Shown one piece after another: positions 1 to 5,016 of a stretch of 5,529 nt of DNA; position 1 is the first letter of the stretch; the number at the start of each line of letters is the position of its first letter. The notes under the pieces were generated by a model. It was given only the letters and a program-made list of their open reading frames with translations, was not told the DNA's origin and searched no databases. This DNA is from Symbiobacteriaceae bacterium (GTDB lineage Bacteria; Bacillota; JAAYKD01; WRDA01), in the NCBI GenBank assembly GCA_009783675.1, contig WRDA01000109.1, forward strand, positions 1 to 5,529. Direction: 5' to 3'. The translations under genes and the position numbers were made by a program.

Positions 1-476
1 CTGGAAAGAGTCATGTTCCAATAACTGGAAGTAGCGATAATCATTTGCTTTATGCCAAAGAAGAAGTTTATCGCTGCATAAGTAAAGTTTGATCCGGCTC
101 GACGAACAGAAACCACTGCCGTACCAACCTTGTTCTTCAGTCTTGAACCGGTGGTATAGCCAACCCTGTCGATAAGGGCTTTAACTTCTGGAGTAACATT
201 ACCGAAATATACCGGGGAGCCGATGATAACACCGTCGGCTTCCAGTATTTTAACGATGTACTCGTTCATACCATCATCAGCCTGGAAGCATCGCGGTTCG
301 TCGCTCTGACGACAAGCACCGCAGGCGCGGCACCCAGCCAGGGTTTTACCACCCAGTTGAATCAATTCTGTCTCGATGCCTGTTTTCTCCAGCTGCTCGA
401 GGACGATTCGCAAGCTCTGATAAGTGTTGCCATTTGCTCTGGGGCTACCGTTGAAGGCAATAACCTTAAGACTCAT
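1..476 (-). CDS. NADPH-dependent FMN reductase / iron-sulfur flavoprotein family (3' end beyond window)
   Basis: A flavodoxin-fold oxidoreductase that would bind FMN and pass electrons from NAD(P)H to an unknown acceptor in the cytoplasm. From an ATG at 476, 158 codons are open to the left edge; the stop lies outside. Seen: a beta strand followed by GSPRANGNT (residues 10-18), the FMN-phosphate loop of this family; four cysteines at 49, 52, 55 and 63 (CX2CX2CX7C); GSPVYFGNVTPEVKALIDR near 86-104, the second flavin-contact region; and SVRRAG near 123-128. The compact cysteine set resembles that of archaeal and clostridial iron-sulfur flavoproteins, which carry a 4Fe-4S cluster, but related FMN reductases keep similar cysteines, so the cluster is inferred. 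AGGAGGT lies 10 bases before the ATG. It starts 25 bases after the dehydrogenase stop and is probably the third gene of that operon. Family members are usually about 180-210 residues, so a short C-terminal part is missing. Confidence 0.88.
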   Translation of the reverse strand, partial: MSLKVIAFNGSPRANGNTYQSLRIVLEQLEKTGIETELIQLGGKTLAGCRACGACRQSDEPRCFQADDGMNEYIVKILEADGVIIGSPVYFGNVTPEVKALIDRVGYTTGSRLKNKVGTAVVSVRRAGSNFTYAAINFFFGIKQMIIATSSYWNMTLS

Positions 477-501
477 CCCTCTTCAGACCTCCTGTATTTT
501 A

Positions 502-1434
502 TTAGTAACCTTTATCCAGGTTTACGGCACAGGTCAAAGGCTTGCTCTGTAACAGGTTGCTTATATTCTCTATAAAGATCTGAGCAGCCCTCCTATGGTT
601 ACCTTCCAAGTTTCCGGCAAGGTGAGGGAAGCAGATTACATTTGGCATGTCCCACAGGGGAGAATCGATAGGAAGCGGCTCTATTTCGAAGACATCGAGA
701 GCGGCTCCAGCGATACTGCCTTCTCTTAGAGCTTCGATTAAAGCTTCTTCATCGACAACAGGACCCCGGCCGACGTTAAGAAAGAAAGCATCTGGTTTCA
801 TCGCTTCGAAGACAGGCTTGCCAATCATCCTGTGAGTCTCCTCGGTCAGAGGACAGGCAGCTACCAGGAAATCGGCGCGTCCCACCTGGCTGAGAAGATC
901 GCGGCTTAGGAAACTCTCATCGATATAAGGATTCTCTCGCCCGCTGTGAGTGAAACCAAGGGTCTTCATACCGAAACACCTGGCTCGTGAAGCGATCCCG
1001 CTGCCCAGGGCTCCTACGCCAACCAGAGCTAAGGTGGAGCCCATCAGCATATGCTGAGGAACGCGAACCCAGGCATGCTGTTGTTGATTGCGTTGGATTA
1101 CAGCAAAGGAACGAGCGAGAGCCAGCATCATTCCCATGGTTAGCTCGCCGATGGTGTCGCCGTGAATGCGGGCGTTAGCCAACAACACACCTCTTGCCTT
1201 CATTTCGGCTAAGGGGAGTTGATCCATACCAGCATAGGGTATTTGCACCATTCGCAACTTGGGGGATATCTGCAATTGCTCAACAGACAGGTGGCTGACA
1301 AAGAGAACTTCAGCAGTGGGTAAAAACGGATCTAACTCCTCTTCCTTGACGAAGATAAGGTTAGCTTCAGGATGCACTGTCCTCAGTTCGGCAGCCTGAT
1401 CAGCATCGAGTGTAGCGGTGATGACAATCTGCAT
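502..1434 (-). CDS. D-isomer-specific 2-hydroxyacid dehydrogenase
   Basis: A cytoplasmic oxidoreductase that interconverts a 2-keto acid and a D-2-hydroxy acid with a nicotinamide cofactor (310 residues, normal full length). The N-terminal substrate-domain segment contains IPYAGMDQLPL (about 65-75). The Rossmann motif GVGALG is at 139-144. The catalytic triad is complete: Arg223 in NVGRGPVVDEEAL, Glu252 in DVFEIEPLP and His271 in FPHLAGN. After the second Rossmann strand the sequence is FTHSGR (161-166), with no acidic residue where NAD-specific members carry Asp. This resembles NADPH-using glyoxylate/hydroxypyruvate reductases, so NADP(H) preference is inferred. The substrate cannot be told; a glyoxylate/hydroxypyruvate reductase-like role is possible. 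The ATG at 1434 has GAGGAG a few bases upstream. It sits 27 bases after the phosphatase stop and 25 before the flavoprotein start, so it is the likely middle gene of an operon. Confidence 0.92.
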   Translation of the reverse strand: MQIVITATLDADQAAELRTVHPEANLIFVKEEELDPFLPTAEVLFVSHLSVEQLQISPKLRMVQIPYAGMDQLPLAEMKARGVLLANARIHGDTIGELTMGMMLALARSFAVIQRNQQQHAWVRVPQHMLMGSTLALVGVGALGSGIASRARCFGMKTLGFTHSGRENPYIDESFLSRDLLSQVGRADFLVAACPLTEETHRMIGKPVFEAMKPDAFFLNVGRGPVVDEEALIEALREGSIAGAALDVFEIEPLPIDSPLWDMPNVICFPHLAGNLEGNHRRAAQIFIENISNLLQSKPLTCAVNLDKGY

Positions 1435-1461
1435 ATTACTCCTCCTCGTATGTACTCCAGA

Positions 1462-2019
1462 TTAAGGTAGATTGTATTCATAAAACTCGCAGTTATCCAG
1501 GACGAAATCCCCCATCTCCTCGAAGGGGATGTTCATGATCAGGCGATTTATGATCCGACCAGTGAACCCATGGCTAATGACCAGGACGCTCTGTCCAGCC
1601 CAGTCTTTCATAATTCTATCGAGAGCAAGGTTAACCCTTTTTTCAACATCTTTAACACTCTCACCCCCAGGAACAGCATCATCCATTGAGCTATGCAACG
1701 GGTCTCTGGCCCATATATCGGGATACTTTGCAGCAGCTTCCGCCTGTGTAAGCCCTTCATAAACACCAAGGCATATTTCTACAAGCAGTTCATCGGTAAT
1801 CAGTGGTACCTGCAATCGTTTGGCAATAGTATCTGCTGTTACCTTAGCACGCTGCTGGGTAGATGAGATAATGATGTCGAAATGCCTATCTGCCAGGGAC
1901 TCAGCTAGTTGAGCTGCCTGTGCCAGACCCTTGGCATTCAGAGGGATGTCCAGACGCCCCTGACAGCGGCTCTCCAGGTTATAATCGGTTTCTCCGTGAC
2001 GAGCGACGGTTATTTTCAA
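1462..2019 (-). CDS. Histidine phosphatase family protein (phosphoglycerate mutase-like), TTG start
   Basis: A 185-residue cytoplasmic phosphatase of the histidine phosphatase superfamily, which hydrolyses a phosphate ester through a phospho-histidine intermediate. Seen: ARHGETDYN at 6-14 with catalytic His8; GRLDIPLNAKG at 21-31; SSTQQRAKVTA at 52-62 with phosphate-binding Arg57; the acidic segment around Glu81 (EICLGVYEG); and ISHGFTGR with the second His at 150. All core residues are present, so it should be active. Length and motif spacing fit small bacterial members such as alpha-ribazole phosphatase (CobC-like) and broad-specificity phosphatases. No cobalamin gene is nearby, so no substrate is assigned. 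The start is TTG at 2019: GAGGAGG lies about 8 bases upstream and an in-frame TGA follows shortly before it, leaving no ATG option. First gene of the likely three-gene operon; no clear promoter of its own is seen. Confidence 0.9.
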   Translation of the reverse strand: MKITVARHGETDYNLESRCQGRLDIPLNAKGLAQAAQLAESLADRHFDIIISSTQQRAKVTADTIAKRLQVPLITDELLVEICLGVYEGLTQAEAAAKYPDIWARDPLHSSMDDAVPGGESVKDVEKRVNLALDRIMKDWAGQSVLVISHGFTGRIINRLIMNIPFEEMGDFVLDNCEFYEYNLP

Positions 2020-2199
2020 AATCCACCCTCCTCATATGTAGAAAGATCAATGTCGGAAGCATGATTAATGCAGGAAGAAACTGCAGTTATCCATGCGTAC
2101 ACCCATGATGATGAAGAGCACAGTACCTGTACCATACAAAAACAACCCTGGTACCATCTGCGATACCGCCGATGAAGCCAAAGTCGTGTCTTTTGGAAG
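2020..2199. other. Spacer between tRNA array and phosphatase operon
   Basis: A 180-base gap. On the minus strand it contains the phosphatase ribosome binding site, but I find no convincing -35/-10 pair and no stem plus T-run terminator after the last tRNA. Two direct copies of GTACCAT (plus strand, near 2129-2135 and 2151-2157) are present but too short to interpret. A 30-codon minus-strand reading frame (2157 to 2065) would encode a hydrophobic peptide; it lacks a ribosome binding site and is not called as a gene. Confidence 0.5.
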
Positions 2200-2284
2200 T
2201 GGTGCGGCCGGTGGGACTTGAACCCACACAGGTCTCCCTATACGCCCCTCAAACGTACGCGTCTGCCAGTTCCGCCACAGCCGC
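2200..2284 (-). tRNA. tRNA-Leu(GAG)
   Basis: Decodes CUC/CUU leucine codons. The 5' end is at 2284 and CCA is encoded at 2200-2202, with discriminator A at 2203. The acceptor GCGGCTG pairs with CGGCCGC (one G-U). The anticodon stem TACGT/GCGTA encloses the loop TTGAGGG, with anticodon GAG at 2248-2250. There is a class II extra arm (roughly TAGGGAGACCTGT) and a T arm GTGGG-TTCAAGT-CCCAC. Last gene of the nine-tRNA array. Confidence 0.97.
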
Positions 2285-2297
2285 AATGATAATAAAA

Positions 2298-2384
2298 TGG
2301 TGCGGACGAGAGGACTTGAACCTCCACGACCTTGCGATCACTAGAACCTGAATCTAGCGCGTCTGCCAATTCCGCCACGTCCGC
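2298..2384 (-). tRNA. tRNA-Leu(CAG)
   Basis: Decodes CUG leucine codons. The 5' end is at 2384 and CCA is encoded at 2298-2300. The acceptor GCGGACG pairs fully with CGTCCGC. The anticodon stem CTAGA/TCTAG encloses the loop TTCAGGT, with anticodon CAG at 2348-2350. A long extra arm (TGATCGCAAGGTCGT region) marks class II. The D arm is nearly the same as in the neighbouring Leu genes. It lies 13 bases upstream of tRNA-Leu(GAG) in transcription order. Confidence 0.98.
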
Positions 2385-2389
2385 ATGAA

Positions 2390-2466
2390 TGGTGGGAGCG
2401 ATGTGGATCGAACACATGACCTCTACCGTGTCAAGGTAGCGCTCATCCCAACTGAGCTACGCCCCC
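2390..2466 (-). tRNA. tRNA-Val(GAC)
   Basis: Decodes GUC/GUU valine codons. The 5' end is at 2466 and CCA is encoded at 2390-2392. The acceptor GGGGGCG pairs with CGCTCCC (one G-U). The anticodon stem CTACC/GGTAG encloses TTGACAC, with anticodon GAC at 2430-2432. The T arm is ATGTG-TTCGATC-CACAT. A 5-base spacer separates it from tRNA-Leu(CAG). Confidence 0.98.
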
Positions 2467-2476
2467 TATTAAGTTA

Positions 2477-2564
2477 TGGTGCCGGGAACCGGAATCGAAC
2501 CGGTACGATCTTTCGGATCGAGGGATTTTAAGTCCCTTGCGTCTGCCAGTTCCGCCACCCCGGC
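2477..2564 (-). tRNA. tRNA-Leu(TAA)
   Basis: Decodes UUA (and by wobble UUG) leucine codons. The 5' end is at 2564 and CCA is encoded at 2477-2479. The acceptor GCCGGGG pairs with TCCCGGC (one G-U). The anticodon stem AGGGA/TCCCT encloses CTTAAAA, with anticodon TAA at 2528-2530. A class II extra arm with a clear hairpin (GATC-CGAAA-GATC) is present. A single base separates it from the preceding tRNA-Gly, so the two must be cut from a common transcript. Confidence 0.98.
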
Positions 2565-2565
2565 A

Positions 2566-2640
2566 TGGAGCGGAAAACGGGACTCGAACCCGCAACCCCC
2601 ACCTTGGCAAGGTGGTGCTCTACCATTGAGCTATTTCCGC
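2566..2640 (-). tRNA. tRNA-Gly(GCC), copy 2
   Basis: Decodes GGC/GGU glycine codons. The 5' end is at 2640, discriminator T, and CCA is encoded at 2566-2568. The acceptor GCGGAAA pairs fully with TTTCCGC. The anticodon stem CCACC/GGTGG encloses TTGCCAA, with anticodon GCC at 2606-2608. All 75 bases are identical to the other tRNA-Gly copy at 2761-2835, while the flanking bases differ at once on both sides. Confidence 0.98.
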
Positions 2641-2675
2641 GAGTCAGTCTCGGTATACTATCCCGGAAGACGGCT

Positions 2676-2749
<74 letters not shown>

Positions 2750-2760
2750 TTGAAAATGAC

Positions 2761-2835
2761 TGGAGCGGAAAACGGGACTCGAACCCGCAACCCCCACCTT
2801 GGCAAGGTGGTGCTCTACCATTGAGCTATTTCCGC
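2761..2835 (-). tRNA. tRNA-Gly(GCC), copy 1
   Basis: Same sequence as the copy at 2566-2640. The 5' end is at 2835, CCA is encoded at 2761-2763, and anticodon GCC is at 2801-2803. Three bases separate it from the upstream tRNA-Phe. Two copies raise the dose of this abundant glycine tRNA. Confidence 0.98.
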
Positions 2836-2838
2836 TTT

Positions 2839-2914
<76 letters not shown>

Positions 2915-2919
2915 AAAAT

Positions 2920-2996
2920 TGGCGGAGCTGAAGGGATTTGAACCCTCGATCTCCTGCGTGACAGGCAGGCATGTTAGACCCCTACACCACAGCTCC
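2920..2996 (-). tRNA. tRNA-Asp(GTC)
   Basis: Decodes GAC/GAU aspartate codons. The 5' end is at 2996, discriminator G at 2923, and CCA is encoded at 2920-2922. The acceptor GGAGCTG pairs fully with CAGCTCC. A longer GCGGAGC/GCTCCGC pairing is also possible, but it would shift the D arm out of register and lose the CCA. The anticodon stem CCTGC/GCAGG encloses CTGTCAC, with anticodon GTC at 2960-2962. First gene of the array, about 40 bases after the promoter. Confidence 0.97.
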
Positions 2997-3008
2997 GCAA
3001 CGACAAAT

Positions 3009-3024
3009 ACTATCATTTGATAGT
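3009..3024. promoter_or_regulatory. Perfect inverted repeat in the tRNA leader
   Basis: ACTATCA-TT-TGATAGT is a 7-bp perfect inverted repeat lying between the promoter and tRNA-Asp. In the RNA it could form a short, weak AU-rich stem (six pairs with a four-base loop) about 12 bases before the mature 5' end. It could affect 5' processing or be a protein site, or be chance. No T-run follows, so it is not a terminator. Confidence 0.4.
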
Positions 3025-3039
3025 TAAACCGCGAAATGG

Positions 3040-3068
3040 ATATTATCACATATCCCCGACTCAGTCAA
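3040..3068 (-). promoter_or_regulatory. Promoter of the tRNA array
   Basis: On the minus strand, -35 TTGACT (3063-3068) is followed by a 17-base spacer and -10 TAATAT (3040-3045). An overlapping reading, TGTGATAAT, would be an extended -10 with a 15-base spacer. Transcription should start near 3033, giving a leader of roughly 37 bases before tRNA-Asp. This is the only good promoter found for the nine tRNAs. Confidence 0.75.
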
Positions 3069-3115
3069 GCCTTAAGTCAAAAGTCCTTTAAGAAAAAACG
3101 GGATACTGGTTATGG

Positions 3116-4729
3116 CTAGTCAGCTTGATAGACTTCTTTACCTGCAACGAAAGTGCGAATGACTTTAAGATTCTTAATCTCCTCAGAGGGTATGCTGAGG
3201 ATGTCGCGGTCCAGTACCGCCAGATCGGCCTGCTTACCTGCTTTAAGAGAGCCGACACTATCCTCTAAGCCACAGTACCAGGCACCATTTTTAATGAAGA
3301 GTTGCAAAGCAGTATCCACAGGGACACATTCACTCTCTCCCAGCTGAAGGCCCTGGCTGGTACGGCGTGTTACAGCGCTGTAAATTCCCAGGAAGGGATT
3401 ATAATGGGCAGATGTCATATCTGAGTTGGCGAAGACACGGATACCATGCTTCAGGTAGGTCTTCAGTGGCTTGAAGGTGTGTACCTTCTCTTGGCTAAGA
3501 TGTTCTTCATAAATATCGCCTTCGACATAAATGAAACCCGGTTGTACAGAGACGCCGATATCATGCTTTGCCATCAAATCCAACGCTTCGGGGGTGGGGA
3601 AGTAACCGTGGATGATATGATGCCTGCGCTTCCCACCCAGGGTCTCACATACCCTGGCGAAGGTGCGACATGCTATATCCTGAGCAAGATCGCCACAACA
3701 GTGGATCCCGATGGACCAGCCGGCTCGATCCCCTTCCAGGAAGTAAGATTCCAGTTTGTCCAGATCCAGGCGCAAGGGAATCGTCGTCCGACTACCATCG
3801 ATCCAGGGTTCATTCATCATGGCAGTCTTAGACCCTACTCCACCGTCTACAGCCATCTTCAAGGCAGCGAAACGCAGCCATTCATCACCGAATCCCTCTG
3901 TTACTCCGAGAGTAGGGACCAGATGATCGAGTTCGTCGTCCATGGTAGCATACAGTCCATGCCAGGCAGGCATCATGGCTACCCTGAGCGGAAGTTTACC
4001 TGCCTGCCTCGTCATCTGATAGGCGCGCATACCCCGCGGGGATACACCAGGCTCCAGGATGGTAGTGATACCATGCTTGATATATTCTGTACAAGCGCGG
4101 ATGATGGCTTCCTGATCCGATTGTAAAGGATCGCCAACTGCAGAGGTTAAGGGTATGACCTTGCTCACCAGATTCTGAGCTCCGTTTTTCAGATAGCCGG
4201 TGGGATTACCACTGGAATCACGAACGATCTCCCCTCGCTGAGGTTGACCGGATCCTCTACTGATTCCTGCCCGCTCTAAAGCCAGGGAGTTGGCAAGGCT
4301 CCCTCCGAAGAGACGATGCAGAATAAGAGGATTACGGGGTGCTGCAGCATCCATCTCGGCCAGGCTTAAGGGTCTGTTTTCCTTAAACTGAGATTCGATC
4401 CATCCTGCACCTTGCAACCAAGCTCCTGCAGGCAATGAATCAGCTTTATCCCGGATACGCTGACAGGCTTCATCAATGGTCGAAGCACCAAAGAGCAGGA
4501 CCCCGCCCAGGGCAACACCGGCAGCTATTATATGATTGTGGGAGTCAACTATGCCAGGCAAAACTGTGTGCCCCTGTAGGTCCAGGTGAGGGGTACCAGG
4601 TGGAGCCTGTTGCTCCATCTCTTCGAAAGTACCGAGCGCAGCTATACGATCATCGCGAATCAGCAGAGCCGATACCATGATATCGTTCTCCAGGGTGATG
4701 AACTTGCCGTTATAGAGAATCTTCTCCAT
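3116..4729 (-). CDS. Amidohydrolase family protein (YtcJ-like, Amidohydro_3)
   Basis: A metal-dependent hydrolase with a TIM-barrel fold, predicted to cleave an amide or related C-N bond; the substrate is unknown. Numbering is from the upstream ATG at 4735. Seen: an N-terminal beta-sandwich part (NGKFITLEND), the metal-binding PGIVDSHNH with His66 and His68, KMAVDGGVGSKTA near 293-305, IHCCGD with His345, HHIIHG with His376, and FANSDMTSAHYNP with Asp439. The C-terminal sandwich signature SVGSLKAGKQADLAVLDRD is at 493-511. All the usual motifs are kept and the length (537 residues) is normal. No signal peptide is seen, so it is cytoplasmic. Start choice: GGAGG ends 1 base before the ATG at 4735 but 7 bases before the ATG at 4729, so 4729 is preferred. 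A strong promoter lies about 90 bases upstream. It is divergent from the AlkZ-related gene and followed by the tRNA promoter. Confidence 0.92.
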   Translation of the reverse strand: MEKILYNGKFITLENDIMVSALLIRDDRIAALGTFEEMEQQAPPGTPHLDLQGHTVLPGIVDSHNHIIAAGVALGGVLLFGASTIDEACQRIRDKADSLPAGAWLQGAGWIESQFKENRPLSLAEMDAAAPRNPLILHRLFGGSLANSLALERAGISRGSGQPQRGEIVRDSSGNPTGYLKNGAQNLVSKVIPLTSAVGDPLQSDQEAIIRACTEYIKHGITTILEPGVSPRGMRAYQMTRQAGKLPLRVAMMPAWHGLYATMDDELDHLVPTLGVTEGFGDEWLRFAALKMAVDGGVGSKTAMMNEPWIDGSRTTIPLRLDLDKLESYFLEGDRAGWSIGIHCCGDLAQDIACRTFARVCETLGGKRRHHIIHGYFPTPEALDLMAKHDIGVSVQPGFIYVEGDIYEEHLSQEKVHTFKPLKTYLKHGIRVFANSDMTSAHYNPFLGIYSAVTRRTSQGLQLGESECVPVDTALQLFIKNGAWYCGLEDSVGSLKAGKQADLAVLDRDILSIPSEEIKNLKVIRTFVAGKEVYQAD

Positions 4730-4818
4730 TGCCATTCCTCCACATTAAAATGATCGCTGAAGGTCTTCCATGATTGATCTGACTCCCTTGGTGATCGGGA
4801 TCTGAATTACAAACGCCT
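4730..4818 (-). promoter_or_regulatory. 5' leader of the amidohydrolase mRNA with a possible 8-codon upstream ORF
   Basis: About 90 bases lie between the predicted transcription start and the chosen ATG. A minus-strand ATG at 4771 opens an 8-residue frame (MEDLQRSF) ending at TAA 4745-4747, 15 bases before the gene start. AAGGGAG lies about 11 bases before that ATG, a weak ribosome site. No riboswitch or attenuator pairing was recognised. Confidence 0.25.
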
Positions 4819-4825
4819 GCGTCTG

Positions 4826-4854
4826 AGTATAGCAAAGGGGTTCCTCTGTGTCAA
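4826..4854 (-). promoter_or_regulatory. Promoter of the amidohydrolase gene
   Basis: On the minus strand, a perfect -35 TTGACA (4849-4854), a 17-base spacer and -10 TATACT (4826-4831) preceded by TGC make an extended -10. This is a near-consensus vegetative sigma factor promoter, with the start expected near 4819. Confidence 0.85.
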
Positions 4855-4861
4855 TCAGGGG

Positions 4862-4884
4862 AGGCGCCTGGGTGGCGCCTGGGT
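4862..4884. repeat. 11-bp tandem repeat / inverted repeat between divergent promoters
   Basis: GGCGCCTGGGT occurs twice head to tail (4863-4873 and 4874-4884). Each unit begins with the palindrome GGCGCC, so the pair also forms a perfect 7-bp inverted repeat AGGCGCC-TGGGT-GGCGCCT (4862-4880). It lies between the two -35 elements, where a shared operator would be expected. There is no T-run, so a terminator is unlikely. Function is inferred from position only. Confidence 0.6.
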
Positions 4885-4909
4885 GTCTGAGTAAAACACG
4901 GCAATTTTC

Positions 4910-4938
4910 TTGGATTTTCAGCTTTAACGTGCTATACT
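4910..4938 (+). promoter_or_regulatory. Promoter of the AlkZ-related gene
   Basis: -35 TTGGAT (4910-4915, four of six consensus bases), a 17-base spacer, and -10 TATACT (4933-4938) preceded by TGC, an extended -10. Transcription should begin near 4945, leaving a leader of about 70 bases before the TTG at 5017. Confidence 0.75.
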
Positions 4939-5016
4939 CATCAGAGCTTGAGCATGAACAATGTTTAATCTAAAGCAGCAGGTTTATCTGAAGCACAGGA
5001 CAGAGGAGAAAGACCA

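Noticed and set aside
2128..2157. Repeated GTACCAT/GGTAC words as a hairpin or operator
   Set aside because: The best stem is 5 bp with a 16-base loop, too weak to support a call.
2065..2286. A 73-codon minus-strand reading frame over tRNA-Leu(GAG), with a hydrophobic tail
   Set aside because: Its first half is the translation of the tRNA gene (the familiar false LWRNWQTRTFEGR-type peptide). The tail from an ATG at 2157 has no ribosome binding site and no recognisable family.
2641..2675. A TATACC box in the 35-base spacer between tRNA-Cys and tRNA-Gly as an internal promoter
   Set aside because: No -35-like hexamer lies at a suitable distance, and the upstream bases belong to tRNA-Cys.
3070..3115. 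Possible terminator between the amidohydrolase and the tRNA promoter
   Set aside because: A run of six T (minus strand) follows only a weak, mismatched stem. CTTAA/TTAAG nearby is too short. Not called.
3446..4126. A 226-codon plus-strand open frame opposite the amidohydrolase
   Set aside because: It is a shadow of the complementary gene: no domain is recognisable, no ribosome site precedes it, and the minus strand has a complete, motif-rich enzyme.
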